Source: Fasciola hepatica
Taxonomy: Eukaryota > Platyhelminthes > Trematoda > Plagiorchiida > Fasciolidae
DNA length: 64,000 nucleotides
Direction of reading: 5' to 3'
Assembly (NCBI GenBank): GCA_948099385.1
Contig: CANUEZ040000180.1
Coordinates: 3,755,501 to 3,819,500 of the forward strand
The notes below the pieces were generated by a model. The model had not been told where the DNA came from, searched no databases, and was given only the letters and a program-made list of their open reading frames with translations. The position numbers were made by a program, and so were the translations under genes. Within the stretch, counting starts at the first letter, position 1. Every line of letters starts with the position of its first letter. Positions 49,335-61,069 of this stretch are shown here, one piece after another.

Positions 49335-49800
49335 ATCAATACTACTACGTCACCCACGAAAGCTCAGACGCGGAGGCGATGGAGTGGTATTAAGTTCAAT
49401 CGTTGGACACTTGATAGAAACTGGGTCTTTGGTCGACAACCAGTCCACCTTCAAACTCGTCTACCGAGTCCCACAATAGGCGTCAAGAACAGTTAGGTTT
49501 CGGATACTTGCAACTGGTGAGGCAATTCTCACCCGCTTCTTGAAGTCTGAGCTTTGCGCGCCATGAAGATTAGTCCAAGCACTACAACTCTCATATCCAA
49601 CAGTTAGCTGTGTTACACGGGAGGGCGTATCGGTGGAGTAAGCTAATTATCACCAGTTACATAATCTGGTCATTCACACGTGTTTCCGTCCCCCCTCACC
49701 CCTGTTTCTCCGTACCGACTTGGTGGGAACTTTTCCAACTCTATTCACTAATTAGTTTCCATGTAAATGGGACTGTGATGGCTTGAAAATGAGATCATCT
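49335..49800 (+). pseudogene. Penelope-like element fragment, GIY-YIG endonuclease C-terminal part
   Basis: One frame reads RHPRKLRRGGDGVVLSSIVG, then HLIETGSLVDNQSTFKLVYR and VPQ before TAG at about 49478. After a gap another frame reads ATGEAILTRFLKSELCAP, a TGA, and RLVQALQLSYP. Each word has a counterpart at the same place in the younger copy at 18250-18618 (HLVDSGH, FKIVYRVP, ATAEAVSIRL, VVQALQLPW). The tail near 49750-49790 (cttgaaaatgag) resembles the tails of the other copies. Two stops and one deletion mark it as dead. The YIG motif itself cannot be read. Confidence 0.75.
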
Positions 49801-49804
49801 AAAA

Positions 49805-52800
49805 ATTATGTTCGCCTACAAGTCGTGATCTGAGTAGTATGATGGGTTTATTCCGCAATCTAATACATCATCATTAGGAGAAAAAATATTACTCAACGAT
49901 TTTAGAACGTATATACTAAATGAAATCGTGTGTTGTACGTGCACATTGGTAGGCCTTTTTGAATGCCGATTTATTTCATCCTTTATTCTGTTCGCCGATC
50001 TCCAGTGTCAGAGAACGAGCTTGATTAGTTAATCAATAGCACAGCATTGTTGGAAAAGTTGGTGGTTGGTCAACGATTTGCTCACCAAGGACAACCTTTC
50101 TGTATACTAGTTTGTAGGCTTGTTGTTACAAATGTGTCCATGTGAGGTGGGTGGTAAATTTCTGATAATGACCGGTCTGACAATGAATGTCTGCAGATAT
50201 CCAGTAAACGGCGTACTCTGCTGTACAACATTCCTCTCACAACATGCCCTCCGAGTTTTTCTCCAAAGCTGTTATAGATAGTCCGTTTCGTGAACCGCTA
50301 CTGTGATACAACCACAAAATCATTCTTTTAGGACCGTAGAACTGTCCGTCCGCCACCCGACAATATATAATGTTCCTTCCAGCTAGAGAATGTGACCGAA
50401 ATGATTCTCTTATGATGAAATTCGAGGACTTCAATTCCTGAGTTTTAACCCCCGAAATTTGTGAAATGACGCACTCCTTCAAAAGGCGACTGACGGATCT
50501 ACGACTCATTGTTGGGTCCGTGGTTGTGTGCTACTTTGCGGATGTTCAAAGATTTTCCAAACTATTTTGTGAGCTTGCTAAAACGGTGGATCTAACAAAT
50601 CTCTTCCAAAGGAAAGTCGAGGTTTTGCCTATTTAAGTGATCCCACATCATGGTTTTCTCTTGTAGTGAAAAATATGTCTGAACTCTGTCTCATTATATC
50701 CGTACCAAACTGGGAACCAGGGGAATAAGGACTCTAAGAGGACAAACCCCCGATCCTTAGTCAGAGCACGAGATGTCGGTAATCTACTCAAACTATGAGA
50801 CTCGTCGGTCACTTCCCAATGGGACGAACAGCACACGGATGAGCGTGATCCATTGGATATTGAAATATATTCACTGAATGCATCGTTGGCACAAGGAGCC
50901 CGAATCATTGGAATAGTGGTTAGCTCATCACCGATTATCCACTTGCGTTATTCACACCCGAAAGTCCGGACTGCGATATCTCAGCCGACAATGTGTCCGC
51001 CAAGTATGAGCAGATTCGCTAGTTCGATTCCGGCTCGCGCTGTCCGAATTTCGGTGTGAAATATGCAAGTGGGTTTTCCATTACATAAGATTCAGGCTCC
51101 TCGTGCCAACAATACTTTCTGTGGAAATATATTTAAATTGGTGAGCCATTGGAAAACAATGTACAGTCTGTAAATTGAGTCTGATGACAATCAGTTTCCG
51201 TTGAATCCGGTCGGATTCCAGTTTTCACTACTTAAACTGTTGATAGTGGCCAAAATTTATTCAAAAGCCATGAATCAGAGGGAAAATCCGATCGAAAGTG
51301 CCCGTAAATGGACGATCAGCTGCAGCGTTGCTTACATTTTTGATGTTTTCTAAGCGGATAAACAAGTGTGCCGAGTGGTCCATGACGTCTTTGGGGCTGA
51401 TGGTGTTTCATTCGTTTGTATTCTATCCTAAATCAACTGGCAAGGAACTGCATTGGACACGGCAGCCATGCTGAACGTAGGCGAATGTGACTTATTTGTC
51501 AGTGTGCGCATTTACGACATACGAAGTATCGGTCAACATGAGGCTGTATAAAAGAGGACATTTGAGAACAGGAATGATTAGAGCATTAGGCAATTAGGAC
51601 ATGAGAAAGAAATGACCATGACCACTATTGTAGATGGGACTAATGTGATACCCAGTGTCTGCAGAATAAGGTTTGGTTGAGTTTCATTTCCAAACTTTAA
51701 ACGACAAGGAGAAAATTAGTATGGATCCTGAGCAGAGATGATACGCGTGATCGCGAAGCTTTCAGTATTTTTGTCTCAGAATCTTTCACTATAGTCCTTT
51801 GTGGGTTTCTCAGTTTCCGAGATGGCTAGCAGCACCGAACACCTCTCGAAATGCTCTCAGAAAGCTGTGTGGCTTAAACAGCTTCTGTTGAGAAAGTCCT
51901 ATTGCAGGCCTTCAGGTGGCATAGGGGACAAAAGCGAATGCTCGGCGCTCTTCAACGGGTTGACTGACTGATAACTGGTCTACTTGGGAGATGGCTATAC
52001 CCTTATTTCAATTACACCACTGGTGGCGTATAAGGTGTAAACTATTACACACACCGGCATCTGTGACGAGGGGGTATATTTTACACCCAGATGTCTAGAA
52101 TCATTCGAAAAGGAAATGAACTGAGCTGTCAGTCACTGGTTCCCAGAGGTTTTCGAAAGAGATAAATGTACCTTTTATTCCGATCTATTTTGCACATCCA
52201 TCTTCCAAAACTTGCTTGATCAAGACCCAGGTGCAGCCTTATGTGATAACATGAACCAATACTGGTTGCTTATCGAAGTTGGTTTGCTTTCAGCTCGTAA
52301 AATGAGTTGTGGTCTGTCTCGTCTTGCTATAAGACCCAGGATTTCTGCTGAACACCTGTGCCCTCTCAACGCATGCCAATCCATCCCGGCTGATTGCGAT
52401 TGTAACGAAACAAGACTTGTAAGGAGATGAGCACGTTAAGTGAGTCTTCGTACGAACCATGAAATCTGGTTGTTGCATCATGCATCGGAAAGGAAAAGTG
52501 CTTCTGCAATGGGAAATTCCCACAACCTGGTATATATCCTTCGAGTCACCGAAAAACAGTCACCAGGTATTCATGAAACAATCTGTGGTTCTGACCGATA
52601 GCTAATTAAAAATAAACGGAGGTGTCTCGATCGTTGGGCCGACCGATTCCAGATGTAGTTTACCTGGCTTTCTTTGTCACTCTATCCAATAGGGCTTCCG
52701 GCACACGTCTGGTGGTCCGTTTAAACAGATTCTTGTATTGAGACGGAGATCACTAAGGAAACCCAAGCCTTAGAACATCACTAAGCGTCAAGGCTCAATG

Positions 52801-53515
52801 AATTTCCCCCATTCCGTTCAAGAGTGTGGAGTGCAACTCATTATGTAACTTCATTTTTTATTCCTACAGGTTTAGATTTGCTATTTGGTCCCCCCATTTA
52901 GGAGAGGATTGACTGTTTTTTCCCCTTCTACGAAGGGCTGGTGCAGTCACTGCGCTAAACATTGAGGCATTAGCCTTATCCTAATAACACTGAAGCTGCT
53001 AATAAACGCTGTGCGATACAACACGATTGGGAAATTATGCACACAACACGGGAACAATGATCTTATCAAAATAAAGTGGAATCAAATTATACTTGTTTTT
53101 CTTGAGAACCGCAGCGGCATTACAATCGGATGACTCGATTCATGAACGTTTGCATATCAAACTATGAATGATGAAATTAATATACATCGATGAAAATCGA
53201 ATTTCGATTCACATGGTCGTCTCTATGTGTTGATTTGTTTTACACGCAAACCATCTGGTCGGCCACTTTCATGGGAATATGAACGTCCGATAAGAATAAC
53301 TTATTTCGCTCATAACTGAAGTCCAGTCTGAGTAAAATATATGTACGTACAATTACAGGGCGCTACGTAATGGCTTATGGGCGTTAGGCAAACCGATGAA
53401 AGCCTACTCGGTTAGCCTACTGGCTAGAAGTTCTACTCATAATCGTTCACCCTGGGTAGAAATACGATGTGGGTGGCTAGTTAAGCGTTCATAACACAAG
53501 AGAAACTGATTCACA
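49805..53515. other. No gene recognised
   Basis: About 3.7 kb with no supported gene. gttcgattccgg at 51021-51032 resembles a polymerase III B box inside a GC-richer block (50700-51060), which could be a SINE remnant without a visible A box. Frames at 50237-50509 minus and 52212-52430 plus have no motif. Confidence 0.3.
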
Positions 53516-53519
53516 GTTA

Positions 53520-53834
53520 ATGAACAGAAATCTCGACGAAAAAGTGTCCTTCCACGGAACATTTGACTTGAAAACAACCGTTGATGAATTTGGAAGAAGA
53601 CTTTGCGTGAATCAAGTACGTATCAAAGGATGGTCAAATGCGAGAGAAGCATTGTTGACTGACTGGAAGATGACACATGTAAACTGCAAGGGACCGTTTT
53701 TTCCAAGGCATCTCTTATACTTCCGGAGACTCACAGCTGACTACCAGAGGTGGACTTGCATTTTAAAACGCAACGATGGATCTGGGTCTGATGTTCTCCG
53801 AATTCCACCGTTGCCAACATTTCGGTGCCGATGA
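53520..53834 (+). CDS. Unassigned 104-codon frame
   Basis: An ATG-started frame reads MNRNLDEKVSFHGTFDLKTT, VDEFGRRLCVNQVRIKGWSN, then GPFFPRHLLYFRRLTADYQR and ends TGA. The composition is protein-like, with charged and aromatic residues mixed, but no family, signal peptide or membrane segment is visible. No second copy exists in the window. It may be an exon, a transposon piece or chance. Kept only because it is the clearest unexplained plus-strand frame in this part. Confidence 0.2.
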   Translation: MNRNLDEKVSFHGTFDLKTTVDEFGRRLCVNQVRIKGWSNAREALLTDWKMTHVNCKGPFFPRHLLYFRRLTADYQRWTCILKRNDGSGSDVLRIPPLPTFRCR

Positions 53835-53839
53835 CGTCA

Positions 53840-54325
53840 GAGTGAAACCAAAATGGTATTGTAAATTAAAACTAAATAAGAACATAGCACACTCACAATT
53901 GCATGTTTCCTGTACTGTAACCTGCAAGTTATCATGGTAAAGTACGCACAATGCTATCAAATCCATGCTGCACTGTGTTCACACAACGGCATACAAATCA
54001 TGGGTACCTTTGGAGTTTCGGTCCTATGGACTTGGTCGGTTCATAGGGAAGTGATTCTGATATTCACGGCATCGGGCTAACAATGATCTACGCAGATGTT
54101 AACGCATGTGTTTGTCCATTTTTGATGCAAAATTTATGAATAATTTGTGAAAGAACCGCGGTAAGGCACGCAATCGAATGTTTGACACTTTTTGCATTTT
54201 AATGCATATATCAAGAACAACTGGGCGTGCTTACGCGTTCCTTTGAATTTTCCACTTAAAACGCTTCTTTCATGCAATATTGAGAAAATAAACCAAATCA
54301 ACTTTGCTGAATTCGTTATTTAGGT
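53840..54325. other. No gene recognised
   Basis: AT-rich sequence leading into the third copy of the tandem-unit start. Nothing recognised. Confidence 0.35.
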
Positions 54326-54329
54326 GAAT

Positions 54330-54700
54330 AATATGGCACATACTGAACAAAGACGTGCTTCAGAAGATGGTAATAATCATTTTGTACAGTCAATGTGCAC
54401 GTGCTGAACGTTATTCATATCGCATTGGAACAACATTTCAGAATACAAAAATAACCACGAGTTCCCTTGGAACTATAGACCCGAACTGCAAAACACCATC
54501 TGCCACTGATTGCTAAGAAGCAGAAGGAATCATACAAGAGCAGTGTATGCTCACATCATCTTATGCCCGACGGATAAAGCAGGCGTTCTAATTTAGTAAA
54601 CAATTTCAATTGGTCAAGGGTGAATTATTATGTTCGAATTTGGCAGCAACTCAAACCATCATCGTACCATCGTTGTTCAACAGTGTCTGACACTTCTCTT
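54330..54700 (+). repeat. Third copy of the start of the tandem unit
   Basis: Matches 7725-8100 and, from about 54410 onward, 13568-13860. Shared words include ctgaacaaagacgtgctt or ccgaacaaagatgtgctt, gcattggaacaacat or gcattgggaacacat, tcagaataca, ttcccttgga, and gcaactcaaaccatcatc or gaaactcaagccatcatc. Identity is roughly 70 to 75 percent, lower than between the two tandem copies. The start of the unit is therefore itself an older dispersed repeat. Confidence 0.65.
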
Positions 54701-54889
54701 GAACGTTCTTTGGTCTGTGTCACCTCCGAGTTGTGATTTTCAATTTATTATACCACTTGAGGCCACTCGGATTAGGACATTTCAAAATATAGTGATGGGT
54801 CACGGAAAGATTACTCAGTTATGTGATCTAATGTAACTAAGCGTTTTGCTATCGGAGAAGCCGTCGATTTCATATTAGCCTGATTGAGG

Positions 54890-57480
54890 ACAGTGAATTT
54901 CGTCGTTGGTTTCGATAACGATTTTGATGTGTGGTTTGGAACTCATTTAATGAAGCACTATTTACAACTGAAGTGAGACGTATTACATATTTTGGTAAGT
55001 AAGTCAGTGATCTAGGAAACATCCATCGCCAACAAACGAAGGTACTTCTTCAGAGAAACATATCAAAGCCCCATCTCCACCACAGGCAGCACTGTCGGTT
55101 ATTTTGATCTAGCCTAGTCCATGGTATCATCTTCCGTATCGTAAAATATCGAGGCAAAATTGCCTCACTTTCGTGATTGGCAAGACTCATCTAACCACTT
55201 GTATCTCGTGCCATACTATTTCTTCCTGTTCTGAGGAAGCAACTAAGGCTTCAGTGAAAAACACTTCTGTATGATGGACATCTCGAGGAGGATAGAGGAA
55301 GCACTTGTGCCTTCAGTTATGATAATACGTGTAGTACCGGCTGTTGCAGCTAGCATGGAATATGGATACACTTTTATTGTATAAGTCACTGAGCACTTTA
55401 TCTAATCTTCTAAAAGTCTTGAGGGCGGTCGTGAGCATTGTTTCTGGATCGTCGAATAATGTTCGTGCTCTTCGGGATTTCTTATTTCGTGGTGAGAAAT
55501 TCCAAAACATTTTGTGGGAAAGTATGGACAATGAACCGAATAATGGCAAATAATAATTCAATAAAATTTTTTAAAAATGGCATATGATTTGCGATATCAC
55601 TCTCTTTATGTCCAGAACCACGTCGGTGCATTTCAGCAGGGGGATTGCGTGAGGAGAACAATGCTCAAATTTATTCGTATAATCCAATTGCATCCACGCG
55701 TTAGATAGGACAGAAGGGTAGGATGAATTGCAGCAAGGTGATAAAGACAAGTGATTAGACAGTCATTTTTGCTGAGACAGTAGATGTGTTCCTCAATGCA
55801 TGACAGTGGTCCCGGTAACTCCGAATAATCTGACAATATGATCCGAAACGTGGCGTTTTGGTCAACTCGATGTTTCACTATCAGGATAAGAAGAGCGACG
55901 GCTGACCACAAGTTATTATGATTAGAAACATTACCATCGTGCAATAGGCATTTCGAATGACTTCAAAATTCGACGAATAACGTTTTGTTTAATAACGGTT
56001 GTCATTAGAGCATGCCATACTTATTCCTTTTTACGCCATTATAAATTACAACTCATTTTCTACAGCTGTCTAGCTAGATTGGTTTTCTTTCTGTCACACA
56101 CACGCACACGCATACACACTCAAGTCAGTCTTTGCTCGAAGAGAATTCAGGCATCATTCCGTTGACTTGATCAGGAGCTTCCCTGTTTGAATTGCATTTT
56201 CTGTGACCCATGAACTAACGGGTGCCTCGGGGATGGTGGACAGGGCCAGCGCTTGTAGTCAAATTACATCTGACTGATCCTCGTTTGTCTCCAGCGTGGG
56301 CTGTTTTGTTCTCGGGTTGCAATTCTGAACAAAGGTAGCAATGTAATTCCTACGAACTCGCTGAAAAACTACCAAAAACAGTCCTAATATCCATCGAAAT
56401 GTTGATAATTCCCGTTCAGTTTGGATATCACATGTGAACAATATCACACAGCACGTTTTGAAATAGACACCTCGCGACTGACAGCCTACGAAGTAAATTT
56501 AGGGATTTTTTCAATAAGATAGCCGTTTCTACCAGCATTCAGATAGCTGGCTGGCCGGAATGGCACATCCAGTTTGTGAACAAAATTGTTGGCAATATAA
56601 AATCCCAGTGAATTTTGTGCTTTGTTTCTCACATATAACTTTGTTATTATGGAGCTAAAGGCCACTTCACTTTTGATATTAAACTCGGTAGAGTTTAATT
56701 ATTACTAACCCATAATCAAACAATAATGTTGCCACCAAAACACGATATACTCCTGAGATGACTCTGTCCATCTGACTTTCATCATAGAACAATGAGCGGG
56801 CTGTGTATGTTTATCCCCTGAAGCATTGTGGAATGAAAAAGATTAGAAGCCTCGTTCAATCCAAGAGGGAAACTTTTCAAACACCCTAAGTACGAGCTGG
56901 GAAAATCCTTATGTTGTTCTCCAAATATTATGATGGTTACTAGCATTCCTGTCCCGGTGACCTCAGAGTGGAATGAGGCCGTTTTCTCAAACACGATAAA
57001 ACAAAACTTGTACACCCGCAATCGCATACATAATGTGATGTAACTTTCAGCTCCTCATACATAAAGTATACTGAGTTCGGATATCAGCATACCAACGTTG
57101 GCCTCTTTAAGCGGTCTAGTTCAAAAGGAGTCCAAGATATTATTGCGAATTTACCAGCATTTCAAGTACTGCATTTTCTTTTTCTGAAAGGATCTGATGT
57201 GCCAACATTTCCTCTTCTCGATTCATGTTTCCAAACCGATGATTGGTTATGATTAGTTGCGAAAATTCCCGATGATCCTACTTAGCTTTCTCAACACCTT
57301 CAGCCACTATTTACTCGGCATCTCGGCCGAACTTGGTCATGGCACTATATCGCGTGTGCCAGGAGGCCTTCTTGAATCATACTACCTCCAACTACTACTT
57401 CTATCTTTGTTGAACTGACCGCATGCGCGCATTTCAACCAACGACCAGTTTCTTGTTCAATATAGATCTATCTTAGGTTG
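54890..57480. repeat. 2.4 kb dispersed repeat (partner 42855-45235)
   Basis: Second copy, slightly longer because of small insertions. The frame at 55313-55561 minus is not shared with the partner. The CA-rich stretch near 56095-56122 has grown compared with the partner. Confidence 0.75.
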
Positions 57481-57484
57481 CAAT

Positions 57485-57945
57485 GAAGCTTATTCATTTT
57501 CTAATAACAATATTGCTTCAATATCCGTTTGGAATAAAGGCAACGTTGACTGTAAGTAATATGGTACTAATCATACGATACTAATCGAGATACCCAGATA
57601 CATGCACGAATCAGCAAAAAGGATTCACTTACATTATAGGCAGAAGTGCACCTACAATTATCACAAGTATGTATATAAGTCGTGAAAAAGCAGATTCTGA
57701 ACAGCAAACCTAAAATTGCGCACTGACTTCGCAGATGCCAGTGAAGACCAGCCACGAGGTGTCAGCAGTCCGAAACGACTTCGGTCAAGGTTTTGTTTGA
57801 CAACATAGAGCCACAATTTACCCATTGTTGTTGACGCTCGTATATTATAATCGTTAGCATTTCTTTTGCAATACGCTGGGAGCGTTTAAACGGTCAAAAC
57901 GTTTAATGACACTGGTCGAACGGGTTAACTGAAGGTACTGGTAAA
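57485..57945. other. No gene recognised
   Basis: AT-rich, with no motif or partner copy. Confidence 0.35.
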
Positions 57946-57949
57946 TACT

Positions 57950-58104
57950 GATCATGATCATGATCATGATGACGGTGATGATAAATCGAATGTTGCTGCT
58001 GATGATTCGGATGATGTTTCGGATGACAATGATGGTGATGACGATTCGGACGATGACGACGGTGATGATGATGATGATGATGATGATGATGGTGATGATG
58101 TTTC

Positions 58105-58158
<54 letters not shown>

Positions 58159-58170
58159 CTTGGATGACAA
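57950..58170 (+). repeat. GAT trinucleotide array with TCGGAT variant units
   Basis: About 220 bases. In the GAT phase the plus strand reads an Asp/Ser-rich chain with words such as DDSDDVSDDNDGDDD and then runs of Asp, without stops. The array ends a few bases before a palindromic MITE-like element. The same variant units (gattcggatgatg, gtttcggatgatg) recur in the arrays at 38 kb and 60.8 kb, so the three arrays are related or share an expansion history. Confidence 0.9.
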
Positions 58171-58200
58171 TGACTGTAAGGTACATACTTTCCACCCCCT

Positions 58201-58337
58201 GAAATATTGTCAAAATTTTCCCGTGTCTAGTCCAACATAGAGTGATGCACAAACCTAAAAGCCAAATCAACCAGCCGAGTTCAATTTGCGCATCACTCCA
58301 TGTTGGCCTAGACACCGAACAATCCTGACAATACTTC
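58201..58337. mobile_element. MITE-like palindromic element, copy 1
   Basis: 58201-58248 and 58290-58337 are inverted repeats of 48 bases matching at 40 positions, separated by 41 bases. The minus strand of this block encodes the same peptide-like string (SDAQIELGWLIWLLGLC) as the plus strand near 60650, showing that it is a copied unit. No transposase and no clear target-site duplication are visible. It abuts the GAT array, which lies on its left here. Confidence 0.65.
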
Positions 58338-58344
58338 AGGAAAT

Positions 58345-59570
58345 GGACCGCTTTTTTCTAACAATACTCAGATTAGTTCCTAAACCGGGAACTGTGAAGA
58401 CATACGATGCCAGTTTTCGGGAATATGAAGCAACAACTGACTGCGAGCGAATAGATGTATCCAGCTGGTGAATTCTAGGTAAACAGGGATGCATTCTCAC
58501 CGAATCCGACAGCAACAGAAACCATACTTGGTGAGCTTTTCCTTCCCCGTGCCCCATTGCTTGGTATGACTAGAAGGGCGAACGAGTAAGCAACTTGGAA
58601 AATAATTGATCGATCATCGGTGTGTGATGGTTTTAGGCGTCTCAAAAGTGACAGAGATAATAAGAGTTATAAATGGAACTTTTCTGAGTAATAAATGCCG
58701 AGATAAGAAATTAGAAAACGGCTGCTGTCAATAGAAAGGTGGCTGGCGTGGGTAAAAATCAACCGACGATTTCTCTTGCTAGGGAAGGAGATCTCAACTG
58801 GAGGCTTGGAGTCGAATGGGCTTGAAATGTTATCAGATGGTTATCCAGATCATGCCCAAGTGGATCAATTGGACATGATGAGAACAGTGGGATAATGCCA
58901 CGCAATAAAAACAAAGTATAGGAACTTTCCATCTACCAAAACTATATTATGTTTCCAAATGTTCAGAATGTTCGAGTTGGAGTTCGAGGAGAAGCGCAGG
59001 GATGACTCAGCAAACTCAGAGGAGGATGAAGTGGTGCTAAGTATCGTTACGAACTCGGTCACCTCCGTGCTGGTACACTATCAACTTCAACCTCCCAGGG
59101 GACTAGACAGACTGGGTTTACCGGCGAGGCGAATGAGTCATATCATGAAAAAAGCTGGATGGGCCGGGGTTCGAAGCTTTGGCGATAACCTCCACAGTTC
59201 CAGTACGACAGGACCATTGGAGCGGGTCATTCAAAACTTTAGTGGCAACAGTTGGCCGACGACTAGAAGTGACCACGAATGAATACTGCATGTTTCAGTT
59301 CGGTTTTTCTGATTGTAGCATGTTGCCAGCATGTTGCATGGAGTCGTCCTGAGTGTGCACAGCAGTGACTGAAGTGTGGAGCTGGCTTTGGGATGGCGGT
59401 ATTGAATCTGCTCATTCACCAACATCAAACTATGTTACGTTTGAACACATTTCTAAACATATCAACCAATACTTATGAGTGTGTGTGAGATTGATGAGTC
59501 CTCGTTTGTCCGACTGTAGTTCCGACTCCACCTTTCAAGCCCAAACCCCAGGTCATCCGAGAAACCTGAA
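58345..59570. other. No gene recognised
   Basis: Contains a plus frame at 58959-59282 (107 codons, MFRMFELEFEEKRRDDSANS, then RGLDRLGLPARRMSHIMKKA). It shows no family motif. Its first third is acidic and its second third basic. The GC-rich latter half suggests a repeat. Confidence 0.3.
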
Positions 59571-59572
59571 CT

Positions 59573-59970
59573 CGGAAGCACCAGATTCGAGTTTTGCTCT
59601 TGTGAGAACCCATCAGTGGTGCACACCCAAGGTTTAACCAGGGCCTGCTGACCCCGAAGGCGTGAATGTTACCACTGTGCCACCCCGTTCCCGTCCTAGC
59701 TGATCCGAATTGCCAAGGTGAGCTTGTCGACCTCTATTACAGCCAGAGACGCCCGACAGCCTCGAGTGGAGACAATTTACCTGCCCCGTTAACTGCAAAG
59801 TACTGCCTCTCACCAAGTCAGGTCCTTTTCGCAGGATGGGATACACACCCCCAGTAGTAACTCACACGTCTTCAAGGTGAACGTGCCCGGGTTCACACTC
59901 GGGGTGTGGCAGAGGATATGCACCACTGATGGGCTCTAACAAGAGCAAAACTCCAATCTGGTGCTTCCGA
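59573..59970. mobile_element. Foldback element with roughly 50 bp inverted ends
   Basis: The left end (about 59573-59624: ggaagcaccaga, gagttttgctcttgt, cccatcagtggtgca) is matched by the reverse complement of the right end (about 59920-59970: tgcaccactgatggg, acaagagcaaaactc, tctggtgcttcc), with only a few mismatches. The 295-base interior is GC-rich and encodes nothing recognised. It could be a non-autonomous DNA transposon or a foldback repeat. No target-site duplication was confirmed and no second copy lies in the window. Confidence 0.65.
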
Positions 59971-59974
59971 ATGC

Positions 59975-60620
59975 AGATTTGTCCTATGACCTGAAATTTG
60001 TTCATGAAAGGTGACTTCCAAAGGACAGTCAGCCAAACGAATATTTCTAAATGGTCAAAACTCAGTGGAAAATGACTGAACACCTTTCACTCGTATCAGT
60101 TCATCATATTCTTCCTTCACACACACAAACACACTCACTGAACCACCACTCGCTTTATTCGACATGATCTGGACTAGACTACTTTATCTGTGCGCCGAGT
60201 TCTCATCGGCTTCACTCGGCAAGCATGTGTAAACACACACCCACACAAGATTATCTGACCAATTCAACTCTGAGATTATACGTTTGTTTCCCTTCCTGAG
60301 TGAATTCTTGACCAAATCGCTGGCCGATCAAACCCGTCGTTCGATGTATGCACGTTTGTCTTTCTCTTCATTTCTGTCCTTCAAATGCACGTTCCTTTAG
60401 TTGTCTGTCACTGTTATGCTCGTTTAGAATACCAGCTTGGTGACTTGTGTCCGTCGGCCGACTGGCCCTGGTTTGCATCGTCCTGTCCAAACTGTACCCA
60501 AAGGTGAGAGAAAGATGATTCCAATGAGAACTTCACGTTCTGGATACTGTATGATATGTACGGTCCAATTCCTAAATTATCCCCTTGAGTACGTTCTGAG
60601 TAGTGTATGATAGGTACCAT
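59975..60620. other. No gene recognised; CA-rich patches
   Basis: Short CA-rich runs occur at about 60118-60138 and 60230-60248. No gene or RNA was recognised. Confidence 0.35.
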
Positions 60621-60625
60621 CCGAT

Positions 60626-60752
60626 TCTTGAACTATTGTCAAGGCCAACATGGAGTGATGCGCAAATTGAACACGGCTGGTTGATTTGGCTCTTAGGTTT
60701 GTGCGTCACTCAACGTTGGACTAGACACGGGAAAAGTTTGACAATATTTCAG
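60626..60752. mobile_element. MITE-like palindromic element, copy 2 (inverted relative to copy 1)
   Basis: Its right arm (60702-60752) and centre are the reverse complement of 58201-58290, and a shorter left arm (about 60626-60662) retains the palindrome. The plus strand reads SDAQIEHGWLIWLLGLCVTQ, matching the minus strand of copy 1. It is followed within 25 bases by the third GAT array, which lies on the same side relative to the element as in copy 1, but with the GAT strand flipped with respect to the element. Confidence 0.6.
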
Positions 60753-60775
60753 AGGGTGGATAGCACGTATATTAC

Positions 60776-61066
60776 AAGGATGACAATGATGATGACCATC
60801 ATGAGCATGACAATGATAATGATCTTGACGACGATGATGATGGTCCGGATAAATATGATGTTTCGGACGGCGATGGTGATGACGGTGATGATGATGCTGA
60901 TAATTCTGATGATGGTTCAGATAATTCGGATGATGAATACGGTGTTTCGGATAACGATGACGTCGAAGGTGATGATGATAACTGTGGCGACGATGATTCA
61001 AATGTTGTTGATGATTATTCGTATGATGATGATAATTCGGAAGATGATAATGATGATATTGATTAG
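60776..61066 (+). repeat. Degenerate GAT array reading as an Asp/Ser/Asn-rich chain
   Basis: About 290 bases in which nearly every codon is GAT or a one-base variant. The GAT phase is open from just after a TAG at about 60761 to TAG at about 61064 (words DGDGDDGDDDADNSDDGSDN and YGVSDNDDVEGDDDNC). There is no in-frame ATG at its start. The low purity compared with the other two arrays suggests greater age. Read as a decayed microsatellite. Confidence 0.85.
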
Positions 61067-61069
61067 GAT

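Noticed and set aside
51021..51032. tRNA gene suggested by gttcgattccgg
   Set aside because: No acceptor stem, anticodon arm or A box could be folded around it; at most a SINE remnant.
57854..58315. 153-codon minus-strand frame combining a peptide with an Ile-rich tail
   Set aside because: It is the MITE-like element read through into the GAT array. The same peptide recurs at 60.6 kb because the element is copied, not because a gene is conserved.
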